A stretch of DNA of 64,000 bases from Cacajao melanocephalus (GCA_963573385.1 CAUYLG010071247.1:17588-81587), one strand, 5' to 3'; positions 1 to 39,712 are shown, counted from the stretch's first letter. Made by a program: numbers and translations. Notes: generated by a model from the letters alone, not told the origin.

Positions 1-283
1 TTGCTGAATTCTGACCTACTAAGCCTTCAGCAAACATGCATGCTTTTTCTTGCCTCTGTGCTATTGCACATGCGTTCCCTATTGCCGAAAACTCTCAACC
101 TGCCGTGAAGAAACTTCTCAGAATGTCCTAATCCCGGAAACATCTCTTTTCACTCCCACTTTCCACTGCACTGGGGACGCCCCCAGCATCTGCCTCTCAG
201 AGAACTTGGCAGTCTTAGCGGCGCCCAGGGCCCAGCCTGGGAGTCCCCCTCCCTCCCCAGCCCACCCTGCCCCGTGCCCTCAC

Positions 284-401
284 CCCTCAGCAGGTCGCGA
301 GCCGCGAACCCGGGCTCCAGGCCCCCGCCGTCCTCCCCGTGGTCCCGGGCCTCGCGGGGACGTCGGGCCCCGGGCCCGGAACGGCGGTTAGCTCCAGGCA
401 T
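284..401 (-). CDS. RRP36: RRP36 exon 1 (partial gene, 5' coding exon)
   Basis: This is the first coding exon of the ribosomal RNA processing factor RRP36, a nucleolar component of the small-subunit processome needed for early cleavages of pre-18S rRNA. The ATG lies at 401-399 and 39 codons follow before a consensus donor (GTGAGG) at 283, in phase 1; the remaining exons lie beyond base 1. The peptide starts MPGANRRSGPG, is rich in Gly, Arg and Glu, and ends ARDLLR, as in human RRP36. It differs from the human N terminus I remember at several residues, mainly in the Gly/Ala/Arg-rich stretch. An upstream in-frame ATG at 434 exists, but the family start is the 401 one. The exon sits in a GC-rich island that extends to about 620. 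Assignment rests on recognised N-terminal sequence and on gene order next to KLHDC3. Confidence 0.82.
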
Positions 402-640
402 CAGCGGGGGTACAGCTCGTAAGACTAACGACACCGCTTCCGCTTCCGCCAGCTCCGGCCCCGCCTCTTCCGACGTTCCCTGGAGGCCGTCCCAACGTGG
501 TGACGAATGGGCTGAAAACTGGCTGCGCGGCCAGCGGCCTGGGAGCCGGGCCCAAAGGATAGCCCGCTCCGGAGAGATTGTCGCAACCGTCTACTCGAGT
601 CGCAGGGCGCTGGGTTCCACGCCCGAGAAGCTTGGCCCAG
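284..640 (-). promoter_or_regulatory. RRP36: RRP36 CpG-island promoter
   Basis: This GC- and CpG-rich segment surrounds RRP36 exon 1. Repeated TTCCGC/TTCCGA motifs at about 436-475 are ETS-like sites on the minus strand. There is no TATA box. It separates the RRP36 5' end from the 3' end of KLHDC3, only about 350 bp away, so the two genes are head-to-tail on the minus strand. Confidence 0.55.
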
Positions 641-781
641 GCCTTGGTGGCATTTGGTTTCCTAATACCTTTGGCTGAGAAGCCAGAACCTCAGGGTGCT
701 AGTCCTCAGCACCCTGCCCCCACTGCAGACTCCAGCCCTCTCCACCATATTCCACAAAAACACACGGACACGTTTGGAGGT

Positions 782-787
782 TTTAAT
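782..787 (-). terminator. KLHDC3: KLHDC3 polyadenylation signal ATTAAA
   Basis: On the minus strand this reads ATTAAA, the commonest variant poly(A) signal, about 545 bases after the KLHDC3 stop codon. It is the best candidate end for the KLHDC3 3' UTR, with cleavage expected near 760-770. Confidence 0.6.
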
Positions 788-1331
788 TCATTTTTATAAA
801 ATCTGAGCTGGCTGAGCTTCAGGGTACAGCGACAGCTCAAGGAAAGGTGGGATTATCTGCTGGTCCCCGCCTCCCCAAGTCGGGGAGAAGGAGGTCTCAT
901 GCCAAAAGCTGCAACTCCTTTCAGCTCCCAGTCAAGGCTCAAGGCTCAAGCAGGAGGAGGGGATAGGCGAAGTGGGAGGATGAAGCTCCTGAGGCTCAGA
1001 CACTGCTTGCTTCTCCCTTCTCCCCATTCCCTTCCCTTCCCAGCAGAACCTGGCTGGCCCGGGGCAGAGCCGAGACCCAGGAGCAGCTGAAGGGAGGTGG
1101 ATGGGGACAGAGCACCAAGGGGAAGGGGCCCTCGGCCCAAGGGGGGAGGAATCTGGCCCCCACCCCCCTACAGCTCCCCACTGAATTCACAGTACAAAGA
1201 ACACCTCTTGCCCAACAACTCCACATAGAGGTATACCAAGTCCAGGGTCCAAAGGAGCAGGTGGGTGACAGATGGGCAGGGGCAGTGAAGATGACAGCAG
1301 GCTCAGGAGGGGAGGTGGCAGAAACTTCCTC

Positions 1332-4300
1332 CTACCCATGGGAGGAGACGATGGGGCGACTGATATTGCTGTTGGTGGTCATGGCATTCAGCTCCCACCT
1401 GGAAGGCCAACAATAACAGACAGAAAGAAGAGGGAGCCCTCAGCCCAAGCCCAGAGATGCTTGAACCAAGTCATAAACACACCAGTCCCTCTAAATTCCT
1501 AAAGCTCAACCATCCACAGCCACCTCTTACTTAGAGACCTACTAGGTTTAACAATCAGAACCACCCACTACCAAATCCAACACCACCCACTCCTCTACCT
1601 CCAAGCTCATATGGATTTCCTGTTTATATATATATATGCATATTCTAGTGTCCAGGCACCTGAGATCAGTGTATACATGCCAGTCAACATCCCAACCTGC
1701 CTTTCCTGCTGTTTAGAGCCAACCAGGCAGCCCCTCCACCTTACCCTCACCAGGAATGCCTCACCCCCACCAGAATACCCATTTTGGCTCTCAACTCCCA
1801 TCCTTTTAAGGTCCTGACTCAGCTCTCCTATCCTCCCTGGGCCTTCCCCGCCAATCCCATCATATTATTTTTTTGAGTCTCATTCTGTCATCCAGGCCAG
1901 AGTGTAGTGGTGTACTGGCAGAATCTCGACTCACTGCAACCCCCGCCTCCCAGGATGAAGCAATTCTCTGGCCTCAACCTTGAGAGTAGCTGAGACTACT
2001 GGTGGCTGCCACCACGCCCAGCTAATTTTTGTTATTTTTAATAGAGACAGGGCTTCACCATGTTGGCCAGGCTGGTCTCGAACTCCTGACCTCAAGTGAT
2101 TTGCCCACCTCAACCTCCGAAGTGCTGGGATTACAAGCGTGAGCCACCATGCCCAACCAGCAAGAGTTAAACTACATTGATAAAGAGAGGAAGTGTCTTA
2201 GAATGACCCAGACAGGAAAAATTATACACAAAGTAACATTTGGTGGTTAACTGGAACCTAAGAATGAGATTCAAAGGGAAGCAGCCAGATCTTCTAGAAC
2301 CAGTGTGATCCAGAGGCTCCTAAACTTGTCTTTACTTTGCAGCTGGGTTCTAAGATTTAATCAGTTGTTCTCAGCATGTTCAAAAAAACAACTGTATAAG
2401 CTTAGGTCTCAGAAAGTGGTGCTGCTGAGCTGGATTTTTTTCATATAATTTATTCTGCTGACAGTTTTATATGATAGCTGTCAATTCACCTCCTTCCATC
2501 TCATTTCCCACAAGTACACTACATCTCCAGAACAAAAACATTTGTCTCCTCCATACTGAGACCAAGCTAATCAGGTCACACCTGTGCTGCACACTCACCC
2601 TCACCCAATCCCCCACTTCCAACCACTCACTGTACCTGATGTCATGGGGCAAACAGGACTGGTCCAGGTTATACTGAATCACGGCCAGTTTGCACAGAGT
2701 CTTCAGACTAGGGCCTTTAGGGGTGAAGTTGTAGAAAGGAGATGGTCAAAGCTCAGGAAAGGGTTCAGTCCTGGATATCACCACCCAAAGACAGGAACCT
2801 TGATGGCAGGAGCAATTCAGGAATAACTGTACTTACTAAAGTCCAAAATGTGTAAGTCAGAATGATCTATGAGGTCAAATTCATCTCCCAGGCCTTCCTC
2901 AGGAGACGGACTGTCGCGATCCAAAGAGATGAAAGTAGGATGAAAACTACCCACGAGACCCCCTTTTCAAATACCTCCCACTCTCCCATTAGTCACTTCC
3001 CTGAGCGCCTTCCCTCTCTCCTCCTAACCTGGTACCCCCAAAGAGGACAATCTTGTCACCAACAATACAGCAACACTGGCGCCGGCGGGGACATGGCCCC
3101 TTCCCCTTCGGTTCAATCTTTTTCCAGGTAAAGGACACTGAGGAGAAATTTATATGGAAGTTCAACACCTGTCTAGTCCAGGTATGTTCCCTGCCCCCAT
3201 CCCCTCACCTCCTCAGGATTCTTTTCTTTTCCTCCCACCTCAATTGCTCCTTGTTCCTCCCCTAAAGGCAGTGCTCTTTACCAGGATTAAACTTCCAGAG
3301 GTCATGGAAATGCCGGTTCAACCTTGCATTATAGCCACCAAAGATGTACAGCTCCCCATTGTAGCCAACTGGAAGGAGAGAGGAAAGGTCAAGAGTGTGA
3401 GGAGGGCAAGGGAACTCCACTCCACAGGGAAGTAACAAACACTCACAGGCCGAGTGGCTCCGGCGCCCCTCAGGCAGCACTGGAGTCGGGGGACAGTCCA
3501 GCCAAGCCTCAGTTCTGGTGTCAAAGACGCGAATGCGGTTGCAGTAAATCTCATTGTTGGAATGGAATGGCCCAAAGCGGTCGGCACGGCCCCCAAAGAC
3601 ATACATGTGACTTCCCAGCATCGTCGCTGAGTGGAAGTCCCTCCAGCGTGCAGGGTTGCCCTGGGCAGAGGCAGAGAGATGGTGGAGAGGTCAGCACAAA
3701 GGCTGGAAGAGGATCTGCTCTGACTGAGCTTCCTATGATTTCTTCAACTGAGGGTGGGGAGTGGGAGAAAAAAGAAAGAGCAGACCTTTGTACAGATAAG
3801 AGTCCATGTCATGGTGCTGGTATCTAGCTTATGAATGTCATTGGAAAAGCAGTCCGCCTGAGTAGGAAGAGAAAAGGAGGAAGAAGAGAGGGAGGCAATG
3901 GTCACTCTCTGACCTTCCATCCCTCCCCTCAAAACCTGCAAACAAGCCAAAGCCTCCCATTTCATCACCCTAAATTGCCCTTCCTCTTTCTCAGTCCCAC
4001 CCTAAACCTCTTAGTTTCTTCCCAGACCTACCAGCTGCTCGTAGCCCCCAAAAATGTACATGATCTTGCCCAGGACACAGGCCGAATGTCCATCCCGGGC
4101 CCCAGGAACTGTCCCTGAAACTCGGGGTGTGAACCACTTGTGAGTATCTGAAGGAGATGAGAAAATGACTCAAGTAAGCACCCTCTATGACAGTCCCTCC
4201 TGAGCTCTGGGGTACTCTACTCCCCAAGACCCCCAACCCAGGCTTTTCTCAGGCACCCGAGGCAACATCGGAAGGACACAGCCCCTCTGAGATTCATACT

Positions 4301-4809
4301 CACTGACGTCAAAGGCATAGAGTACATTGCAGGCCCCTTCGGTGTCATTCCGCCCGCCCCAAAGGAAGACCGTGTCGTCGATGAGGACAGTTGAGTGTCC
4401 ATACCGCATGTAGGGTACCACAGGAGCTTTCCCACGGATGGCAGGCTTCACCGGGGGCAGCTTTGTCCAACGCAAGGACACTGTCGGCATAGCTCTGCTC
4501 AGCCCTGGGAACCTCCCTCCAGGTTGTCCACCTTTCCCCAAACCAGATATTCGTCCCCAATCCCCTTGGCCCCAGAGACCACAGCCAAACCTCATTCAGC
4601 AGCCCATTTCCCTCCTTGATGTGGGGACCCAGGGACAGCTCCAGCATTGGCTTACCTGCATTGAAAATATGCACATCTATCTGACGCAGTGTCTCATAGT
4701 CTTCACCAGAGCAGTAACCCCCGAAGGAGTATACCCGATGCCCAACAGCCACTGCAGCATGGTTCACCCTGCGAGGCCCGCCCTCCAGGTGCACTGTCCA
4801 CCGTAACAT
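1332..4809 (-). CDS. KLHDC3: KLHDC3, kelch-repeat substrate receptor of CUL2 ubiquitin ligase
   Basis: Kelch domain-containing protein 3 is a beta-propeller receptor that docks on CUL2-Elongin B/C and selects proteins ending in glycine-type C-degrons. Coding exons (minus strand): 4809-4656, 4480-4304, 4147-4032, 3857-3786, 3660-3447, 3368-3282, 3137-3029, 2910-2837, 2714-2636, 1398-1332. They sum to 1149 nt, a 382-aa protein, the human length. It starts [11 protein letters not shown]; kelch repeats with paired glycines ([42 protein letters not shown]) fill residues 10-320; the C terminus is SRPIVSSHG. All introns are GT-AG; the exon 4 donor is the odd GTCTGC. The last intron (2635-1399) holds an Alu. 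A 5' non-coding exon probably ends at 7031 (donor GTAGCC), and the coding exon probably begins near 4868. Residue choices differing from human as I recall it include Leu at the end of exon 3 (GYEQL). Confidence 0.93.
1864..2158 (-). mobile_element. Alu in last KLHDC3 intron
   Basis: T-run, then GAGTCTCATTCTGTC and the usual Alu reverse complement ending at the GGCC-like head near 2158. Diverged, probably AluJ or S. Confidence 0.85.
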
Positions 4810-4869
4810 CCCCTGGGCCACTGGTTACAGCAACATGCCCCCCCGGCACGGCCTGCTGCGTCTGCTACC

Positions 4870-7030
4870 TGCACACAAATTGGGGCCACGGGATCCTCAG
4901 GCAGGGCTTCTGCCCGGCTCACTGTGACTCTGCCCAGAACCAGCCTTTGCCTCCAAGTGTCACCCTGGTGGCCCTCCCACACTACCCCTCCACAGGGACA
5001 CTAGTCACAGCTCAGGTGGCTGGCCCTGCCCCAAGGGAGCTGCCGAGGTCAGGGAGCTAGCCCTGGCCCAGTGTTCTCCAACTGTGAAGGGTGGGGCTGC
5101 CCCAACCTGATTGCCATCTCAGAATCTGCTGATCATGCTCACTCCCTACTTGTGGCGGCTCCACTCTATCCCTGGCTTGGCACAAACTTCATGCCCCCTT
5201 CCCAAGCTGGGTATATTCTCTTGTCTCTGGCTCTGCTCTGCTTACTGCCACCTCTCTAAGAATCTCTGTGTTCTTTAAGGTGGGGAAAGGGCTCTCAAAA
5301 TACTCACAGCTATTAATAGCTCAGCCAGCCTTAGACAGTCCATTGAAAGCTGGCATGAGTGCCTCAAAGCAGAAAAGCTCTCAGGCTTTTAGAGTGGAAC
5401 AATCCCCCTACCCAAGATAGGGCGAGATTGATCCAGGACAGGGACCTCCATGTTACCATAGTTGGTTAGCCCCTCACAGGGAGCTCTTGTCAAACTGAGT
5501 TGTCATCACCGGGGTCACCCAGGGCCCTCCACAGGCACAAGGAGTTCCTTTGACAGCTGTGCCTGGTATGCTTCCAGGACTTAAGCCAGGAAGGTATGTG
5601 TATGGTTAGGCTTGGGGGATGGGGATAGAGGAAGGGGTTTTCTCCTTCTGCCACTTCCCCATCCCTGCTATTGTGGTAGAGAACAAGTCATTTCCAGTAG
5701 AAAAGAGAGAGCAAGCTCTTCCAAAACTTGGGTTTCTGAAAGGTGGATGGGGTGGAAGTGTGCAATGGAAAGGGGAAGGGAGGCAAAAACGTCCTTGGGC
5801 AGGACAAGAGAAAGATCCAGCATGAGTGGTCGTGGTCTCAAAGACAACCTGCCAACCTAGTGGAAGGTACATCTGGGTACATCTAAGGGTTCTTTCAGGC
5901 AAATCCTTGCAACTGACAATGCTTTTGCTGGCAGGCATCTCCTGAGTTTGGGTGGATCATCTGCTCCCTGTTTAAATAGCCCTGGCAGAGGGAAGGGCCA
6001 GGCAAAACCTCAGGCACAAAAACAGCTCAAATAAGGGAGGCCCCTTGCAGGAAAGAGACATGGCTTTCAGCTGGCTTGCTAGTCCCACCTACCCAACCTC
6101 CCCCAATTCCACACCCCAAGCTTTAAATAGCCACGGGGCCCATCCTCAAATAGCCCCGGCAGGAAGCTACTCTCACTTCTTTACTCCCGCTCTCCAACAT
6201 ATCTGGGCTTGTGGAGACTGTTAGGAGGTCGATGGGCTTAAGAATGGAAGTCTTCCATCCTCCCTTATATCCTCCATTCTTCCCTTCAGATATGTCAAAG
6301 TGAAGTAAAAAATGCACAGAAGAGACAAGCAACTCCAGGCAAAGGTGGAGAAAAAAAAATTAGTTTATCTTCCATAAGAATAAACTCAAATTCAAGGAGA
6401 ACAAGCCCCCAGGTTCTGAGGGGCTCCTCTTATCCCCGGGTCTCCCCAATCCTCCACCACCACCAAGCATTTTCAAGCTGCTTCTATTCCCTTCATTTAT
6501 CTAACCCCCTGGTCTCGCATTTTTTATTCCCCCTTTCTCGCCCTTCTCGATCTCGTGAGAGCTTTGCAGTTTTCTCGTTTTTCCTTCTACCACTCCAAGC
6601 TCCACCCAACAGCCCTCCATTTTCCCACCTCCACCAAGGAAAGAAAAATTAACATGCACTGACCACGGATATCCCTCCCTGCATATGACTCTATCCCTAT
6701 CTTCTTCCAGACATTCCAGCCTTCCCTCACCCCACCACGACAGACTCCCCTCCCCTTCCATTATGCTCAGCTTCCCTGTTTTCATAGCCCAGTCTTCCTT
6801 CCAGTTTCCTTCAGTGCTTCCTCCAGCCACCGGGTCTCTCCTACCCACCTCCTCGCCATCCTCCCCTAGCCCCGCTTTCCCCATTAACACTCTCCTTTCC
6901 CATCATCCCCCAGCTCCCTCCCCACCCCCACCACCTCATCACTCTCAGCCCCTCCCCCGCGACGCCAGCTCTAGACAGGGCGTCCTCAGCCCCCCAATTC
7001 TTCCTTGCCCTTCCACCCATCCCAGGCTAC
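4870..7030 (-). other. KLHDC3: KLHDC3 intron 1 (5' UTR intron)
   Basis: About 2.1 kb without a recognisable coding exon or Alu. The inferred splice sites are GTAGCC at 7030 and TTTGTGTGCAG at about 4869. The 6480-7000 part is strikingly C/T-rich on the plus strand. An isolated TTTAAATAG motif occurs near 5972 and 6122, of unknown meaning. I see no conserved gene here. Confidence 0.5.
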
Positions 7031-7480
7031 CTGCCAGGCCGGGCCGGGGCGGGGCCGAGGGTCCTCGCGCTGCCTGCAGCCTAGAACCCGTAGCGCGCCA
7101 ACCGACGCCTTAGTCCCCAACGAGATAAACACAGCCAAGCTCGGTTCTTCCGGCGGGCAGCTGTTCGCGCACGTGCAGTCGCAGTTAAATGCCCGAGGCC
7201 TTCCGGTACTTGTAGTCCACCTGTTTCTTGAGCCGAGAGGGCTGAGGAATGGGCAGGGGCGTAGGAGAGATTCTGCGCATGTGCAAATGTGTCAAGACCG
7301 AAGGGGCCACTGGGTAACGCAGTCCTTTGTTTTCTGGGCTGGGCTTGACGGAGGCGGGGCACGGGGCGGACTCCTCGTCTTCGCTAGCTTCAATCATGAG
7401 CATGAGGCGGGGCTGGAGGACTAGGCACCTCTGCAAGTCCTACCCCGCCGGAAGTGAAGGCCACGGGCTGTGATCGGGTG
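7031..7480. promoter_or_regulatory. Divergent KLHDC3/MEA1 promoter (CpG island)
   Basis: KLHDC3 (minus) and MEA1 (plus) start head to head across this GC-rich, TATA-less interval. ETS-type CTTCCGG/CCGGAAG motifs occur at about 7147, 7199 and 7448, a common arrangement in bidirectional housekeeping promoters. The KLHDC3 non-coding exon probably ends at 7031. The MEA1 non-coding exon probably ends at 7477 (donor GGTGAG). Exact start sites cannot be read from sequence alone. Confidence 0.65.
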
Positions 7481-7992
7481 AGGCGCGCGGAGATACCGGC
7501 GCCGGGATTCGGGTGGGGGCGCGTGGGGGACGCCGCAGCTGGGACCATTTGAGGGGAGCCCATGGGGCCTGAAGGGCATTTGTCAGGCGGTACAGAGGGG
7601 GACCTCTAGGAGAGGGGAGAAGGGGGCGGGTACGCCCTGTTAAGGGGAATCTGGTGACCCAGAGTTCCCAAGTCGCGGCGGAGGCGTGGCGGGGGAGCCA
7701 GTGTTCTGGAAGGAGTGTCTTAGGAGATGGCAGGGCCTCTGGTTGGGCGTTTGATTAGGAACTGGCGGAGCAAGGCTGTGGGGCCTGGTTCGAGATAAGA
7801 GCCCGGACTTAGGGGGAGGAACGAGAGGCTGGAGGGGGACGAAGGGGTGGAGGATGCAGGAGCCTCGGGGAGGAGCTAGTTTTTTGCACGCAGGAGACCG
7901 CAAGGAGATGATAAGAGGATGAAGATGAAGATGGGCCTGGTTTCATCCAATCCCTGTCCTCCTGCCTCTCTGTTCTTGCAGCCCCTGCCCGG

Positions 7993-8899
7993 ATGGCAAC
8001 AGTAGTTCTAGGGGGAGACAGCATGGGCCCTGAGCGTATCTTCCCTAATCAGACTGAGGAACTGGGGCCACATCAGGGCCCTTCAGAAGGCACTGGGGAT
8101 TGGAGCAGTGAGGAGCCTGAGGAAGAACAGGAGGAAACTGGGTCTGGCCCAGCTAGCTACTCCTACCAGCCCCTGAACCAAGATCCTGAACAAGAGGAGG
8201 TGGAACTGGCACCAGTCGGGGATGGAGATGTAGTTGCTGACATCCAGGACCGAATCCAGGTAGGGTGGAGGGGGGATGGTTCCTCAACAAGTGAATCTGG
8301 GCTCCCTGGAAGCCTGGACCCAAAGGGTGTTCTCTGGCTCTGCAGGCCCTGGGGCTTCATTTGCCAGACCCACCATTAGAGAGTGAAGATGAAGATGAGG
8401 AAGGAGCTACAGCGTTGAACAACCACAGCTCTATTCCCATGGACCCAGGTAAAAGAGATAATTCTTTCATTTTGAAATAATTACTAAGGAAATGAACTGG
8501 CTTGAATCAGTAGAAGGAAGTTTTAGATGAAGACCCTATTCCTAAAAAGACAGTTTGTAAACTAAGATTTTGCAGACTTCAGAGTCCAAGTGAAATGCTC
8601 ATCTGCTAGCTTTGGGATGGGCAGGCTGGCCTAGAAGACAAGATGGATTTGGTGACCGGCCCAAGGCCTCTGGGTTGATTCAGGGATTGGGGAGGGAAGC
8701 TGGTCCCATTATTTCTGTCCCTGACTGGCCTCTGGCTCTGATTTCAGAACATGTAGAGCTGGTGAAAAGGACGATGGCTGGAGTAAGCCTGCCTGCGCCA
8801 GGGGTTCCTGCCTGGGCTCGGGAGATATCGGATGCCCAGTGGGAAGATGTGGTACAGAAAGCCCTCCAAGCCCGGCAGGCATCCCCTGCCTGGAAGTGA
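7993..8899 (+). CDS. MEA1: MEA1, male-enhanced antigen 1
   Basis: MEA1 is a small acidic protein of unclear biochemical function, abundant in testis and linked to spermatogenesis by expression data. Coding exons are 7993-8259, 8346-8448 and 8748-8899 (stop TGA 8897-8899), totalling 522 nt and 173 aa. It begins [21 protein letters not shown] strongly acidic stretch (EEPEEEQEE at about 38-46; SEDEDEEGA at about 101-109) precedes a conserved C-terminal block ending [10 protein letters not shown], the usual family end. The chosen ATG lies just after a TTGCAG acceptor, so exon 2 carries the start and a 5' non-coding exon lies near 7440-7477. The gene is convergent with PPP2R5D and divergent from KLHDC3. 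No membrane segment or signal peptide is visible. Confidence 0.92.
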
Positions 8900-9041
8900 C
8901 CACAGTGAGAGCTGCCTCATCTTCCTACATTCCAGGCCAGAACCAGCACAGGACTGAACACATCCCTGGTTGTAATGTCCATTTCCATCTTCCCCATCTC
9001 CCTTTCCACATCAAGGCACATCACGCTTCTCAGAGACCCAC

Positions 9042-9047
9042 TTTATT
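9042..9047 (-). terminator. PPP2R5D: PPP2R5D polyadenylation signal AATAAA (minus strand)
   Basis: The plus strand reads TTTATT, giving AATAAA on the minus strand about 1.02 kb beyond the PPP2R5D stop. This makes the 3' UTR run from 10068 to about 9020, overlapping the last part of MEA1 exon 4. Confidence 0.65.
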
Positions 9048-9113
9048 CAGTTCTGTACATATGGGGACATCAGCCCAAGCCCAACCCACCTTAGCATGTA
9101 TCACTCTGTGGAG

Positions 9114-9119
9114 AATAAA
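9114..9119 (+). terminator. MEA1: MEA1 polyadenylation signal AATAAA
   Basis: A canonical AATAAA 215 bases after the MEA1 stop codon. Transcript end is expected at about 9130-9145, beyond the inferred end of the opposing PPP2R5D transcript. Confidence 0.75.
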
Positions 9120-10068
9120 GCACCCTATGTACACAGCCAAAAGCCACACTGCCTGTGCCCCTGGAACCTGGGTTCAGCCCTCCTCAGTCCCTTGCCCCTC
9201 CAGGGTACCTACAAGGGACAAGAGAGGGCCTGCCCAGCATAGCACAAACAAGGAAATAAATAGGTGTTGCCAGGAGCCATGCTTGGGGCATTGCTCCCTG
9301 CTTCCTTCTTTCTAGTTTTGGGAAAGCAGTCAGCCCCAGGGTGGTCCCTTCCATGTCTGTGATCCCAGGGCTGCTGCTCACCAAAGACGGCATGGGGTAA
9401 GGTGTTTGTTCATCCCTCCCTGGGCCCACCTAGTCCATCTGGGCCCTATATTCATCAGTTATTGTCCACAGCCTATACTTTTCTCCTTTTGACCTCCCTT
9501 GGTCAGGCATGGGGTAAGAGGAAATAATACAACCCTATCTGCCAGCACATGGCTGGGGCTGGGGGGGTGCCTATTTGTGCTGCAGGGGGTTGGCTTCCCT
9601 CCAGCTACTCCAGGGGCCAATGGGGCTTGCCTAACTTTGGTGAGAATAATCTCCTGCTGTTCCCTACATGCCTCTGCAGTGGAGAGAGAGGAGGGGAGAC
9701 ACCTGGCGTTCAAATGAGGATGAAGGGAAGAATAGAGGAGCATATGTATTCCTGTGTATACTTCTCAGAGCAGCCTCAGGTAGCTGTGGATGAGGAGCAG
9801 GTAGGGGACAGGCATCCCCAGGTTGTCTGAGCACTGAGCATCTTAGTGCTCAGCCTGTATTAGCCACAAGGAGGCATGAACACCTTTTGGGGAGAAGAGG
9901 GACCACTCTGGGGGTGTCCCTGCTTCAACTGCCCACATCCCCCTCCCTAGAGTAGCTAGAGAAATGCTGCCTTCCCCCAAGTCAGCCAGTAGGGAGCAGA
10001 GTGTGGAGGGCCGGGGCAGTGTCCCAGGGCTGAGTGGGCTGTGGCCCTGTGGTAGGAAGGTGAGGGGG

Positions 10069-33831
<23,763 letters not shown>

Positions 33832-34145
33832 CTCCGCCCGTCCGGACCCGGCCCGTCTCCTGCGGCCCCGCTCCGGCTCCGGCTTTGCTCGGCCGCACTC
33901 GGCCCGCTCGGCGTCTCTTCGCCACCGCCTGCGCGCTGCGCCCGGGTCGAGCGGTGCCTGCGCCTCCAATTGGCCCGAACTCCTACAAAACTGCCTGACA
34001 ACCAGGCGCCGCCTCCTCGGATTGGTCATTGGAGCCAAGCTGCTTCCTTTTTTTTCTCATTGGAAAGAAATAGTACAAACCGCCAGGGTTCGGCTATCAG
34101 AATTGGCTGAAGTGGGTGGTCCCGCCCTAAAGTGGGTCGAGCTTA

Positions 34146-34765
34146 GCGAAGGAGGTGGGGCTAAAGGGAAACCCAAGCTTGGCTAGGAGTGCTGCACTTC
34201 AGCGTCCGCTGTGCGTCGTCCTCGGCCATTCTTCGCGGCGCTGGGAGCCCTGCTCCTTCCTTCTAAAGTGGCTCTCACACTTTGCTCACTCTGCTACCCT
34301 GCCCAGTTCGAATTGGAGGAAGGAAGCCCTAATACGGAGGGCACCTTTCTTCACTGGGGTAAAGTAGCCCTAATTGCAGATGCAAAATTGGTGGCAGAAG
34401 CTCCCAGGGACCTTCCAAGACACCCGCCTCCCTAGACAGGAGTTGCAGAGGAGCAAAGAGAAAGCCTGGCAGGGCTAGGACCTGGGCGAAATCAGATGAA
34501 AATCCCTGGTTTGGTGCAACTTTATGAAGAGAGTCCCCGTTCCTACTGCAAGTGTGCTGGGCTTGGAGAACCAGCTAGATTTGAGCAGTTGGGAACGCAG
34601 TGGAAAATCAACTTCATTGTTGAGTTTCTCAGGAAATCCATCCCTTACTTGCCACCCTGCCCAAGCCAATGCTCTAATGGATAAGGCTCTGTTCATGCCC
34701 ACAAGGAGTTCGAAGTCTGGTGAATCACAGACGTGTATAAACAGGATTAAGATAGAATGTAAGCC
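34146..34765. other. PPP2R5D upstream flank, no gene seen
   Basis: Unique-looking sequence upstream of the PPP2R5D promoter. Short open frames are present but have no splice context or similarity that I recognise. Confidence 0.5.
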
Positions 34766-38105
<3,340 letters not shown>

Positions 38106-38118
38106 TTTTTGGTTTTTT

Positions 38119-39502
<1,384 letters not shown>

Positions 39503-39560
39503 ATGTGTGTGTGTGTGTATATATATATACACATACACACATACACACACACACACATAC
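39503..39560. repeat. Self-complementary (GT)n(AT)n(AC)n microsatellite
   Basis: A GT run passes through an AT run into an AC-rich run, so the segment can fold on itself. It begins at the 3' edge of an Alu and directly precedes the large palindrome. Confidence 0.85.
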
Positions 39561-39672
39561 ATCACTTTATTAACAATAAAGATGTTGACACTGTACCATA
39601 AAAAATAAACGAGTTTGCAGTACTATAAATATATATATTTATATATATATATATATTTATATATATATAAAT

Positions 39673-39712
<40 letters not shown>

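Noticed and set aside
6480..7000. C/T-rich 500 bp in KLHDC3 intron 1, with a 142-aa Pro/Ser-rich open frame, considered as a gene
   Set aside because: The composition alone keeps the frame open; no splice context or known domain.
7810..7992. In-frame upstream extension of MEA1
   Set aside because: A TTGCAG acceptor lies directly before the ATG at 7993 and the family start MATVVLGG is there.
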